DNA of 60,226 nt from Hyphomicrobiales bacterium (lineage in GTDB: Bacteria > Pseudomonadota > Alphaproteobacteria > Rhizobiales > JAJFHR01): positions 1-60,226 of the forward strand of contig JAJFHS010000045.1 in the NCBI GenBank assembly GCA_021775475.1, in the 5' to 3' direction. Under the pieces are notes generated by a model that was not told the DNA's origin, ran no database searches, and saw only the letters and a list, made by a program, of their open reading frames with translations. Shown here in pieces: positions 16,112 through 26,500 of the stretch (position 1 is its first letter; each line of letters opens with the position of its first letter). Both the position numbers and the translations under genes were made by a program.

Positions 16112-18385
16112 CTAACGCTCATCGGTGAATGACTGATTAAAAACACTCGATGGCGCGGCATTGCTAATACTATCGTTGATGCCCACTGCCAAACCAGCTG
16201 GCGTTACCCTGGTGTCAAACCTGATTTTCCTGGTCCACAAAACCTGCGCTCCAGCAACCAGTGCCTGACCCGCCTGTTTTGCGGTTAAGCCATAATCAAA
16301 ACCAACACTCTGCATGGCGATCAAAAGGTTCACCGGTGCCGGTTGCGAAATTAATTTAATGGTCGCACGATAAGGGCCGTTACCTGTGAGTTGGCGTTGG
16401 TTTACTTTATAGGTAGCCCAGCGCTGGCCCAGGGGCTCAATGCCTTTTTTATGGTTTCGTTCCGTTGGTGGTTCGCCGGTGAATATCAACGAGGTTGGTG
16501 AGGGCAATACCCGCGGTAGAGCTGTTACCGGGAACGGAATGGGTATGACATGTTCAATTTCACCACCGCGACCATTCTGGGTAACAAAAATTGACTGCAG
16601 GCTGAAGAGCTGTTGGTCCAGAGCCGTTTTTCCGGCAGAAACATAATATGAATGCCCATCTTTGAGGTCACCATTGGGATCACGGTCACCGGAGCGCATG
16701 ACTATCTTGCCGGTGCGATCTCTAACTGTGACGTCGAGCCAGACAAGCCTTTCTCCAGTGAAGCCAGTAGGAACATTGTGTCCATCTGTACCGTTTTTCA
16801 CCTGAACCCGGAATTCTATGCCGCCTGTATCTGATCTTTCAGTGACAATTTTCCCGAGAAGATAACCGTTGCGTAGCACTTCAAGGCGTTTCGTGCGGGC
16901 AAATTCCAGAGTTTCCAGTTGTTTGTCAATGATATCTCTCGCGTCATATCGATCATCAATTGATTCCCATGTTTTGGGAAACTTGAAGTTTTCCGATACA
17001 TTGTCTTCGAACTTATCAGTGCCCCAACCGGCTTTAACATTGAATTTCAGCCATTCACGCAAGGTCTTGAATTCGGCAGCTTCCACATTGTGCGGGAAAA
17101 TGCCGGGATGAATGACGGAATAGTCCGGGCCGGAGAACAGATGGCTGGCGAGCTTGCGGTTTTTGGTGGGAGCATCGCCTACAATTGCGGCAGGACCATA
17201 CGCGTATCCCGATTCCTTGCCCTGGATTTTACCCATATGACAATCCTGGCAGGTAACGCCGCGGGCAGCTGCTGGCGAGGTGCGATACTCACTGAATGCC
17301 TCTTCGAGCCGGAAACCGTTGAACAGGGTTACATCATGGCAGGTGCCACAGAAAACCGGATCCGAAAGGGTTGAAAATAATTTGGCCTTGTTATGAACCT
17401 GTCGACCTTTTTCCTTGGGGTCGGTTACCATCCGATATTCTTGTGGTTTGGACAGGGTTCGCTTCATCTCCTGATTACCCTTGGGACCAAACACTACAGA
17501 GGTCAGGGGGCCTTCATTAAGGGCAATGCGACCACTGGCCTTATTATAGTTCTTGTTAATACGGTGACAGACCACACAGGTTATGCCTTCGCGTGAGGTC
17601 GGGTTGCGGTCAAGATTTGATTCGGACGGTGTTTCGCCAAGATTGGCACCAACGGGGCTGTGGCAGCGAAAGCAGAAATCGCCGTTTGAGCCATTGGCCA
17701 GTTCATTGATTTTATTATTTAAAGAAAGATAAACCGGGCTCAATTGAGCATAGGCGTGCTGAGAGACCGCCCATTCTTTATACTGCTTGGGATGACATGC
17801 AGCACAGGAATTAGCGGAAGGGTATCGGTTTTCGGTATAGAGCTGAAGATGTTCGGAATCTGCGTCGACGGCTTTTTTCTTTTTCTTTGGCACCGGCTCA
17901 GATGCAGCTTTTTTGGTTTCTCCTTCGCTTTCATCCAGAAGAAGTTCATCGCTGCCATCTTTCTCGCTGCCTTCGGCTTCGAGAAGCAGTTCGTCACTTT
18001 CACCAGCATCGAGAAGTTCGTCTTTAGTATCGAGCAGATCGTCGGTATTTTCCTTTTTGCTTTCCGGTGCGGATGTTTGGGCAAGAAGGGTTTTGCCATT
18101 CTTCAAACTATCAAAGTTGGTATTATTGTTCTTCACTATCCCCGGCACCAGGGCGCTATGAGATTTGGGCAGGCCGCGCTGTTCCAGAAAAATCCGCAAT
18201 CGATTTTCTTCTTCGGGCGTATTTTGGATGAAACGGCCTTGTCCGGCAGTGAAAAAGCTGTTGCTGCGGACAAAGGTTGAATCTTTGGAAGCCAACGTTG
18301 GTGATAATGACAAGACTGTCAGAACCAAAGCCATCACGACGCCCGCTACCAGGCCAGACCGCAAAATTACACTAAATTTACCCAT
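16112..18385 (-). CDS. Exported pentaheme c-type cytochrome (c554/HAO-like heme region)
   Basis: A large cytochrome of about 757 residues with a signal peptide (GLVAGVVMALVLTVLSL). Counted from an upstream GTG at 18394, the five heme motifs are CAACH 197-201, CFRCH 241-245, CVVCH 273-277, CGTCH 349-353 and CQDCH 382-386. CAACHPKQYKEWAVSQHA is typical of cytochrome c554/OTR-type proteins. Residues 115-160 are acidic, with repeated DDLL, DELL and DELLL. A Lys-rich run follows. The C-terminal half has no heme motif and may be a beta domain. GTG 18394 is an alternative start, with AGGGG close upstream. Substrate or acceptor is unknown. Confidence 0.85.
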   Translation of the reverse strand: MGKFSVILRSGLVAGVVMALVLTVLSLSPTLASKDSTFVRSNSFFTAGQGRFIQNTPEEENRLRIFLEQRGLPKSHSALVPGIVKNNNTNFDSLKNGKTLLAQTSAPESKKENTDDLLDTKDELLDAGESDELLLEAEGSEKDGSDELLLDESEGETKKAASEPVPKKKKKAVDADSEHLQLYTENRYPSANSCAACHPKQYKEWAVSQHAYAQLSPVYLSLNNKINELANGSNGDFCFRCHSPVGANLGETPSESNLDRNPTSREGITCVVCHRINKNYNKASGRIALNEGPLTSVVFGPKGNQEMKRTLSKPQEYRMVTDPKEKGRQVHNKAKLFSTLSDPVFCGTCHDVTLFNGFRLEEAFSEYRTSPAAARGVTCQDCHMGKIQGKESGYAYGPAAIVGDAPTKNRKLASHLFSGPDYSVIHPGIFPHNVEAAEFKTLREWLKFNVKAGWGTDKFEDNVSENFKFPKTWESIDDRYDARDIIDKQLETLEFARTKRLEVLRNGYLLGKIVTERSDTGGIEFRVQVKNGTDGHNVPTGFTGERLVWLDVTVRDRTGKIVMRSGDRDPNGDLKDGHSYYVSAGKTALDQQLFSLQSIFVTQNGRGGEIEHVIPIPFPVTALPRVLPSPTSLIFTGEPPTERNHKKGIEPLGQRWATYKVNQRQLTGNGPYRATIKLISQPAPVNLLIAMQSVGFDYGLTAKQAGQALVAGAQVLWTRKIRFDTRVTPAGLAVGINDSISNAAPSSVFNQSFTDER

Positions 18386-18632
18386 TGCTACCACACCACC
18401 CCTGACTCAAACCTCGACCCAACATAGCTCTGCACAGACTATTCGAGAGTCACTTTGTTAACTAATGTTAATTTAATCTTAAGGTTTTATCAAGCGAACT
18501 GTGTTGCAAAAACCGCACGCGAACAGGTTTTCTGGCTCCGGTTTAAGTTTTTTGCCGGGTTCTTATTGATATGTCGTAAGTGTACTGACTTTAGCCTGTG
18601 CATAAGTCGGGTTTTTGAATTCTGTAGCGTCC

Positions 18633-20468
18633 CTAGAGCAGTTTAAAAATTTCTATTGCGCGATTGTGGCCTTTGAGCCTGTATTCACCGGCTGAATCAA
18701 ACTGAAATTCCTCCCCCAGCTCTTGCACGGTTTTTTGGCTGACCAAAATCGAAACTTCCGTACCAGGCGGATAGGCCCCTTTGCCCAGCTGTTCCAGTCG
18801 TTGCCCGGTATTTACGGTGTCACCGATTATTGTGTAATTCAATCTGCCGGAGGAGCCGATATTGCCGGCAATTGCCGGGCCGGTGTGAATGCCAATGCGA
18901 ATGTGAACGGGAGGTTTGCCATTTGTTTGGCGCCTGGCATTGTCTTGGTGAATTTTTGCTCGAATGGCCAAAGCTGCCCGGCAGGCCCGCTCTGCACTAT
19001 CCGTTTGAATATCAGGAGCTCCCCAGAAGGCCATGACCGAATCACCTATAAACTTGTCGACAATGCCGTCTTCGGCCTCAATGCATTCAGCAAGTAGGGT
19101 AAAATGTTCATTTACATAAGAGGCAACTTCACTCGCGGTCATATTTTCTGAAGCAGAGGAAAAGCCTACTATATCCGTGAACATGACGGTGATTTCCTGC
19201 GTTTTCGAAATGTCGTCTCCCACTTGAATATTTTGTTTTATGAGGCTTTCAACGATTTTCTTGGGAACATAAAGTTCAAACCAGTGCAATGCTCTCAACA
19301 TAGCATTGAATGATTTGGATTGATCATCCAGTTCACGAAAGATGCTGTGAGGAAGGAATCCGACTTTTTCGACTTCCAGATTTTGGATACGGTTGGCCAC
19401 AGCCGAAAAACGAACAATCGGACGGGCGATACGGTGGCCGATAAACACTATGAAAATTAGCGAGACCACCAGGGCCAGTAGTCCCGCCATCACCGAAAAC
19501 ATCAAGCGTTTGATTTCCGTGTTAACATCACTACCGCGATAATATACACCGGCTATAATTGGCTTGGGGCCATACCCCTTCAAAGATTGATAAATGAAAA
19601 CATATTGTTCCCCGAGCACGTCCAAAACGTGCCCCATGGTGCCTTTGGGTAATGGAAGCTCAAGGCCATAACGCCCTTCTGGTTGCCAGATCGCCGACAA
19701 TACCGGGTCGCTGAATTGCGATAGATGGGGAAGTGGATGTTCACCGGACTTGTTGGCAAAACCATTTTCGAGTATCCGATGAGCCATAACGTGTTTTTTG
19801 CCGTAGAGCAGAAACTGCTGACCATTGGCATTCAAATCGTTTTGACTTACAAAGCCCGATAATTGTCGGGTGGAGACAACCGCCACCATGGCTCCGATGA
19901 ATTTACCGCCGACGACAACTGGGTAGGCGTAGTTGAGATATGTTCTGTTGAATTTTTTACGCCAGATAGGTGGTCCCCAGCCAGCCTGAATGGAAACATC
20001 TTTCATAGCTTTGATGATATAGGGATCGGTTGAATAGTCAAAATTGTTGACACCGGTTCTGTCATTGTCGCGACCGGCACCGAAGGACTTAAGATCGGTA
20101 TTGATAAATAACAAGGCTTCTATCTGGGGAGCTGCAGCGAGAGCTGCAATTAGTATGTTTTCGAATTTCGGCTGGTTTTCAGGGTTGATGTTGTCACGGG
20201 AAATCCAGTCGGCAATGAATTTTGCCTGAAATTCAGCAGGTTTGAGATGTGCTTTAACTTTGTCAGATTGTGATGTTACAGATTGGTCAGCGATTTGAGC
20301 CAAAAGATTGAAGGTGTTTTTTTGTGCTGTCCATACGCCAATACCGAGAACCAGTCCGACGGTTACCAGTATCAATAGCCCCATGGAAATAACCAGAGCT
20401 AAAGTAATTGGTATGCGACCGTGCCAGCGTGTAGATTTGTGGAGCTGGTTGTTGGTTTTGTCCCTCAT
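18633..20468 (-). CDS. Class III adenylate cyclase with periplasmic Cache-like sensor and HAMP
   Basis: Makes cyclic nucleotide, probably cAMP, in response to a periplasmic signal. A membrane helix (about 22-50) is followed by a ~260-residue extracytoplasmic region with dCache character, then a second helix (LMFSVMAGLLALVVSLIFIV) and a HAMP-like segment (IARPIVRFSAVANRI). The cyclase domain covers the last ~200 residues. FTDIVGFSS and IGDSVMAF give the metal-binding Asp residues, and DKFIGD and YTIIGDTVN carry the Lys and Asp/Thr type residues linked to ATP specificity. ATG 20468 is used; TTG 20477 is an alternative. It is on the same strand as, and upstream of, the pentaheme cytochrome. The cNMP-binding ferredoxin in the same locus is a candidate receiver. 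Confidence 0.9.
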   Translation of the reverse strand: MRDKTNNQLHKSTRWHGRIPITLALVISMGLLILVTVGLVLGIGVWTAQKNTFNLLAQIADQSVTSQSDKVKAHLKPAEFQAKFIADWISRDNINPENQPKFENILIAALAAAPQIEALLFINTDLKSFGAGRDNDRTGVNNFDYSTDPYIIKAMKDVSIQAGWGPPIWRKKFNRTYLNYAYPVVVGGKFIGAMVAVVSTRQLSGFVSQNDLNANGQQFLLYGKKHVMAHRILENGFANKSGEHPLPHLSQFSDPVLSAIWQPEGRYGLELPLPKGTMGHVLDVLGEQYVFIYQSLKGYGPKPIIAGVYYRGSDVNTEIKRLMFSVMAGLLALVVSLIFIVFIGHRIARPIVRFSAVANRIQNLEVEKVGFLPHSIFRELDDQSKSFNAMLRALHWFELYVPKKIVESLIKQNIQVGDDISKTQEITVMFTDIVGFSSASENMTASEVASYVNEHFTLLAECIEAEDGIVDKFIGDSVMAFWGAPDIQTDSAERACRAALAIRAKIHQDNARRQTNGKPPVHIRIGIHTGPAIAGNIGSSGRLNYTIIGDTVNTGQRLEQLGKGAYPPGTEVSILVSQKTVQELGEEFQFDSAGEYRLKGHNRAIEIFKLL

Positions 20469-20535
20469 GGCTGGCAATGATCCGGTTCAGGTACAGACAA
20501 GACCAGTCTACAAGAATTTTTGACAGTTGTATTTA

Positions 20536-21222
20536 TTAAGAACCACAAGGCCAATGGGCAGGACGTTTAAGGGTTGGGGGAAGGATGGTGTCGTCGTCTC
20601 CGCATGCCATATCCACCTGCTCCTGCTTCAGACCGGAGACGAGGCTGAGGTCGGTGCCGGACAGTCTGGTTTTGTAGGTGAAGGCGCGACTTAGATTGAC
20701 GCCCTTCAAGTTGGTTTTTTCAAAAGTTGCCCGCGAGATATTGGATTTACTCAGATCTACGTTTGCCATATTTGCACCATCAAAGATGGCGCGGAGGAAA
20801 TCTCCCTTGGCCATATTTACGCCTTGCAAATTCGACTGCCTGAATGTGCTGCGTGAAAATTCGGATTTGAATAGTGTGGCGCCGGTAAGGTTGGCTTTTT
20901 CAAAATTGACTTTGGTGCCATAAGCGCGTTTGAGATTGGCATTGGTGAGGTTGGCATTTTTGAAACTGACCCGGAAAACCTCGGCATTTTCGAAATTGGT
21001 ATTCATCAATTTGGCATTGGTGAAACTTGTGCCCGACAAACGCGCGTCTTCAAAAACCGACCTGGTCATATTCATGTTCTTCAGGATCAGGCGTTCCTTG
21101 TAACATTTTGTCCAGTTGATATTGGCACCGGGATTAATGTTACATTTAGCCATTGCCTGGGTCGGCATGAAACCAATCAGAACAAGCAACAACATCAGGA
21201 ATATGGGGTTTAGCGGGTTCAT
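20536..21222 (-). CDS. Secreted pentapeptide-repeat protein
   Basis: A protein of 228 residues with a signal peptide (FLMLLLVLIGFMPTQAMA) and then about 150 residues of A(N/D)Lxx-type pentapeptide repeats, such as TNANLKRAYGTKVNFEKANL, which fold as a right-handed quadrilateral beta helix. The C-terminal tail has two cysteines (MACGDDD and HWPCGS) that could form a disulfide. Start ATG 21222 is chosen because AAGGAGC lies eight bases upstream and the signal peptide follows at once; an upstream in-frame start at 21300 would add 26 odd residues. Function is unknown. Export makes the gyrase-mimic role of Qnr-type proteins unlikely. Confidence 0.87.
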   Translation of the reverse strand: MNPLNPIFLMLLLVLIGFMPTQAMAKCNINPGANINWTKCYKERLILKNMNMTRSVFEDARLSGTSFTNAKLMNTNFENAEVFRVSFKNANLTNANLKRAYGTKVNFEKANLTGATLFKSEFSRSTFRQSNLQGVNMAKGDFLRAIFDGANMANVDLSKSNISRATFEKTNLKGVNLSRAFTYKTRLSGTDLSLVSGLKQEQVDMACGDDDTILPPTLKRPAHWPCGS

Positions 21223-21323
21223 GGTGAATTGCTCCTTGTTATTTGGACCTTGTACCCAATATGGACTTGAAATCTGAATATACAATGTATGCCAATTCAC
21301 GAAATAGACTGAGAGATTAAAAT

Positions 21324-22190
21324 TCAGGTCTGCCGCTCTCGGTAAAAGGTAAACGCACCGGTTGCAACGATGATAATGGTGCCGGAAATTGTCCAGGCAT
21401 CGGGAATGTCACCGAAAACAATATACCCCAGAATGATTGCCCAGATCAGTACCGTATATCTGAACGGAGAGACAAAACCGATATCGCCTGCGCGCATGGC
21501 TTTGACGGAAAACAGGTAGCCGAAAATTATGAATATTGCCGCAACCAAAAGCAAAAACAATCCATCAGCCTCTATCGGTTTCCATTCCTGAACCGGAGAT
21601 AAGACAGCACCGGTTAACATAACCATGAAAGCAGCCAGAAATGTCACCAGAACCGACGGTATGCCAGGTGATAATTGCCGGGTAGAAAGGTCGCGCAAAG
21701 TGACAAAAAGGACGGCGGCGATAGCCGAAACCGAGAAGACATTAAAGCCTTCAGCGCCCGGGCGCACAACAATCAAAACGCCAGAAAAACCAATGATGAT
21801 AGCAAGATAGCGCCGCCACCCGACCGCTTCACGTAAAAACAGGGCAGCCGCCAAAGTGACCATCAGGGGCAGGGCCTGCAATATCGCCGTGGCGTTGGCC
21901 AGGGGCATGTTAAACAGGGCATTGAGAAACGTTAAAGTTGCCCCAATTTCACCAATAATACGAACCATGAGAATGCGCCGGTCTTTTCTCGAGATGGTGT
22001 ACGAGAAGGCGTTTTGATGCCAGGCAATTAACCCGATCAAGGTAGTGGCGGCAATCCCGCGCAAAAACATTGCCTGAAACAGGGAAAACTGGCCAGCGGC
22101 CATCTTCATCACTGTGTCATTTAATACGAAAAATGCCATGCTTACGGCCATGAAAACAGCGCCACGAACATTGTCAGAGCTGAAATTCAT
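21324..22190 (-). CDS. EamA-family (DMT superfamily) transporter
   Basis: An inner-membrane protein of 288 residues with about ten hydrophobic helices in two EamA repeats. Signature stretches are MAFFVLNDTVMKMAAG near the start and a glycine-containing turn YLAIIIGFSGVLIVVRPG in the middle. The family exports or imports small metabolites (amino acids, nucleosides, S-adenosylmethionine), and the substrate cannot be assigned here. AGG upstream of ATG 22190 is a modest ribosome site. It is divergent from the RND efflux genes. Confidence 0.9.
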   Translation of the reverse strand: MNFSSDNVRGAVFMAVSMAFFVLNDTVMKMAAGQFSLFQAMFLRGIAATTLIGLIAWHQNAFSYTISRKDRRILMVRIIGEIGATLTFLNALFNMPLANATAILQALPLMVTLAAALFLREAVGWRRYLAIIIGFSGVLIVVRPGAEGFNVFSVSAIAAVLFVTLRDLSTRQLSPGIPSVLVTFLAAFMVMLTGAVLSPVQEWKPIEADGLFLLLVAAIFIIFGYLFSVKAMRAGDIGFVSPFRYTVLIWAIILGYIVFGDIPDAWTISGTIIIVATGAFTFYRERQT

Positions 22191-22352
22191 ATTTTAGCCT
22201 GTTGATTATACGTGATCCAAAGAAGATTGTGAGATTGGTATTTCATGGTAAGGTGTTTTTGAAGAGTAGACTGGCACTTCTTGAATTTGTCAATCGACCA
22301 TAGAAATTCCGCAATCTGAAGATCATATTGCGGCATTGTTTTTCCTGAAAAG

Positions 22353-23525
22353 ATGTTGTTTGCCATGAAGTGTTCCAAAACCTCTCTGATAATTATGCTG
22401 CTGGCATTTGTTGCCGTTGGCTCAGGCTCGACAACTTCAGTCTTTGCCCAAAATACCGGTGGCGCCAAAGCTGCAACCGGGGATGTTACCAAGAAACCCC
22501 AAAAGAAATCCTCGCTGGTGAGCGTTGATGCTGTGCGGCTGGAGCCCTTGTCACAAACCATTGCGATTATTGGCAGGCTGGTGGCGCGTCAGGCGGGCCA
22601 GGTTGCAGCTCAGGTCGCCGGGGCCGTTGTTGACATGAAAGTTGAGGTCGGCGACCGGGTTAAAAAAGGCCAGGTATTGGCCCTTCTTGACACCGCCTCG
22701 CTGGCGGCGCAATTGAGTGTGGTGGAAGGTGAGCTTTTGCAGGCGCGGGCGCAGCTTGAGTTTGACCAGTCGGATTTGCGCCTGGCCGAGTTGGGATTAA
22801 AGCGGCAGGAAGATCTGAAGCAGTCCGGTGCTTTTTCCAAGGCCCAATATGAAGACTGGGTGCAAAAAGTTGCCCGCGCAAACGCCAGTGTGACGCGACG
22901 CGAGGCGGTGGTGTCAACCAGACAGGCGTCCTTGCGGGTGAGCCAGATTAATCTTGCCAAAGCATCAATCACCGCTCCCTATGACGGTGTTGTGACACAA
23001 AGAATGGCGGAAACCGGCTCCTACGTGCGCGTCGGCGATCCTGTGGTTTATCTGATTTCTGACGGCACTTTGGAAATTGAGGTGGACGTGCCTTCCACAC
23101 GTGTGGCGGGACTTGAACCTGGAGCAAAAGTTGCGTTTGAACTTGACAACGGTCAAAATTTTGAAGCCCGGGTTCGTGCTGTTCTGCCGTCTGAAAACCC
23201 CTTGACCCGAACCCGTATGGTACGGTTTGAGCCGGATTTTTCACGTAATCGTGAACGTCTTGCCGATGCTCAGTCTGTTATCGTGCAAATACCGGTTGGC
23301 ATTCAGCGCGATATATTATCCGTTCATAAAGATGCCATCATAAAGCGTGGAAACGAGAGTATCGTCTTTGTTGTTGCCAACGAGGAAGCTCAGTCACGTG
23401 TCATTAAACTGGGTGAATCTGCAGGCAACCGGATTGAAGTCCTATCCGGCCTCAAGCGCGGTGAGCAAGTTGTCGTGCGTGGAAACGAAAGATTACGAGG
23501 CGGGGCCTCCGTCAGAATAAATTAG
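22353..23525 (+). CDS. RND efflux periplasmic adaptor (membrane fusion protein)
   Basis: The periplasmic adaptor of a tripartite efflux pump (AcrA/MexA/HlyD family). A signal peptide (MLLAFVAVGSGSTTSVFA) is followed by the lipoyl-type half motif GAVVDMKVEVGDRVKKGQVLA, a helical hairpin, the second half ITAPYDGVVTQRMAETG, and the beta-barrel and membrane-proximal domains, for 390 residues in all. The stop is four bases before the RND permease start, so the two are co-transcribed. No outer-membrane TolC gene is present, so a TolC encoded elsewhere is presumably used. ATG 22353 is used; ATG 22365 is possible. Confidence 0.95.
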   Translation: MLFAMKCSKTSLIIMLLAFVAVGSGSTTSVFAQNTGGAKAATGDVTKKPQKKSSLVSVDAVRLEPLSQTIAIIGRLVARQAGQVAAQVAGAVVDMKVEVGDRVKKGQVLALLDTASLAAQLSVVEGELLQARAQLEFDQSDLRLAELGLKRQEDLKQSGAFSKAQYEDWVQKVARANASVTRREAVVSTRQASLRVSQINLAKASITAPYDGVVTQRMAETGSYVRVGDPVVYLISDGTLEIEVDVPSTRVAGLEPGAKVAFELDNGQNFEARVRAVLPSENPLTRTRMVRFEPDFSRNRERLADAQSVIVQIPVGIQRDILSVHKDAIIKRGNESIVFVVANEEAQSRVIKLGESAGNRIEVLSGLKRGEQVVVRGNERLRGGASVRIN

Positions 23526-23529
23526 ACCC

Positions 23530-26500
23530 ATGAACCTGATCAAAATATCCATTGAACGCCCTATCGCTGTAATATCAGCGGTTTTGATGGTGGTGATGTT
23601 TGGCATCGTCGCTCTGCAGACTATACCGATCCAGCTGGTACCCGATGTCAATCGCCCAGTGATTTCGGTGCGGACAATCTGGCCAGGTGCAGCGCCGGCG
23701 GAAGTCGAGCGCGAAATTACCAATCGGCAGGAAGAAGTGCTCAAGGGCATTGGCGGTCTCAACACAATTGAGAGCCGCTCCGAACAGGGGCGTTCGCGCA
23801 TAACGCTGGAATTTGATATTAACACCCGGATGGACAAGGCCCTGTTATTGGTCTCCAACCGGCTGGACCGGGTTACCGGATATCCTGAAGAAGCTGATGA
23901 ACCGAGTTTGCGCCTAGCAAGAGCCGACAGTTCTGCCATCGCCTGGTTTATCATTACCCGGAATGAGGGCAATACCAGACCAATTCATGAATATGGTGAT
24001 TTGATTGAGCGCACGGTTCAAGACCGGATTGAACGCGTTCCCGGCGTCAGCGAAGTTACCGTTTATGGTGGTAGTGAACGTGAGATTCAAATCGTCGTCG
24101 AACCAACCGTTCTAGCGCGTTATCGCCTGACCATCTCTGACATTGCCACCGCCTTGCGCCGGGCCAATGCCTCGATCAGTGCGGGCGATGTAGAAGAGGG
24201 CAAGCGGCGTTATGTTGTGCGCACGCAAGGCGACCTGAATACGCTCAACCAGATGAAGAACGTGGTTCTGCGTTCCTTGAGAGACGATACCACGGCGCGC
24301 CTGGCGCGGGTGACGGTCGGTGAGGTTGCCGAGGTCAAATTTGCCTACAAGGACCCCACTTCCAACATTCGGGTTTTGGGCGAAAATGCCATGGCATTCA
24401 ACGCCAAACGCGAAACCGGGGCCAATGTAATTGAGACCATGGCAGGGATAAAAGCAGCGGTTAAAGAACTGAATGAAGGACCAATACCGCGCGCCGGTCT
24501 TAAATTGCGCCAGGTAACCGACCAGACCGTCTATATCAACGCCTCGATTGATCTGGTGCAGGAAAATATCTGGGTTGGTGGTGCATTGGCGGCGCTCATC
24601 CTGATTTTGTTTTTGCGTTCTTTTCGCGCAACTCTGATCATTTCTGTGGCTATTCCGGTATCCGTTATCGGATCATTTGTGGCGATGGCAGTTCTTGGCC
24701 GTTCGATCAATGTGATATCACTGGCGGGCTTGGCCTTTGCCGTTGGCATGGTGGTTGATGCAGCCATTGTGGTGCTGGAAAACATCTACCGCATGCGTGA
24801 GCGCGGCATGTCGGCGCGCGATGCTGCCTTCAAAGGGGCATCGCAAGTGTGGGGTGCCGTTCTGGTATCGGCACTAACCACGGTGATGGTGTTTATTCCC
24901 ATTTTGATAATGAAGCTTGAAGTTGGTCAGTTGTTTCGCGACATTGCAGTGGCCATTTCGGTTTCCGTTCTACTTTCGCTGATTGTATCAATCACTGTTT
25001 TACCGGCCCTGTCGAGTCGTCTGCTTTTGAGCACAAAACCTGGAGCCGGGGATGCGGTCAAACGCTGGTCTATCCCCGGAGTTGATCATTTTGCCGATGG
25101 GTTTATGCGGGTTTTGATGGCGTTCACCCGTCTTGTTGTAAAAAGCAGGGTGCTAGCTATCCTGGTTGTTGCTGGATGTTCAGGGGCGGCCAGCCTAGTT
25201 GCCTATAATTATTTGCCCAAGCTTGAATATCTGCCCAATGGCAACCGAAACCTGATGTTTGGGATTGTGATTCCTCCGCCGGGTTACAACCTCAAAACCA
25301 TGACAGAAATGGCCAAGCGCATAGAAACCGCACTGAAACCAAACTGGGTAACAGAAACCGGAGAAAAAGCCGAAGAAGGCGGTCCGCCAAAAATAAAACG
25401 GTTCTTTTTTGTGGCTTCCCGGGCCAACACCATTTTGGGGGCAATTGCACAGGATCCTTCCCGCACCAAGGAGTTGAAATCTATCGTTAGTGCACCGATT
25501 TTCCGTGAACCCGGCACCTTTGGCATTGTCAGCCAGTCGTCGCTGTTTGGGCATGGTATTGGCGGCGGACGCAAGATAGAACTCGATATTGCCGGGCCCG
25601 AACTTGAGACAATCCTGGCGGTGGCCGGGAACGCGGCTTCTAAAATCTTTACCGTGCTGCCACGCGCACAAGGACATCAGTTCAGGCCCCGCCCCGGGCT
25701 GGAGCTCGGAGCGCCTGAAGTGCGCGTTACACCCAATCGCTCACGACTGGCGGATGCCGGCGTAAGTGTGCGCGAATTAGGTCAATCGATTGATGTTTTT
25801 AACGATGGTATGCGTGTGGCTGAAGTTACCGTGGGCAATGATCGCATTGACATGACATTAAAAGGCCGCACCGGCAATGTGACGACGACGCAGGGTATTG
25901 GCAGTCTGCCCGTGGTGACCTCGCGCGGCCAGGTGTTGCCGGCATCTTCTCTTTCCGACATTGAGCTGACGTCAGGGCCAACTGAAATTCTTCATCGCGA
26001 ACGCGAAAGAACCGTTATTCTGGAGGTCAGTATAGCTGACAACCTGCCGCTGGAATCAGCTGTCGATCTGGTTAAACAGAAAGTTATTGCCGAACTTGAA
26101 GCCGAGGGCCTGCCGCCGGGTGTTAGTTTGCGCATTAAAGGCACGGCTGAAAAACTCAAAGCCACCTGGGAAGTGATGCAGAAGGATTTGCTGATTTCCC
26201 TGATTATTGTTTTTCTGGTGATGGCGGTATTGTTTGAAAGTTTTATCTATCCGCTGATTATCCTGTTGTCGGTGCCGCTGGCGGCTGCTGGCGGGGTTGG
26301 GGGACTGGCTGCGCAAAATCTGCTGACGGCACAACCTCTGGATATGCTCACCTTGTTGGGATTTGTTATTCTCGTGGGGATTGTTGTTAACAACGCCATC
26401 TTGCTGCTGCATCAAACGCTGTTTCATATTCGTCAGGAAAACATGGCGGTGAATGATGCGATCATTGAGGCCACGCGCAACCGCGTGCGGCCGATTTTCA

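Noticed and set aside
14505..18385. Assignment of the barrel and pentaheme cytochrome as MtrB and MtrA
   Set aside because: MtrA-type proteins have ten closely spaced hemes and MtrB has a CXXC near its N-terminus; neither is seen.
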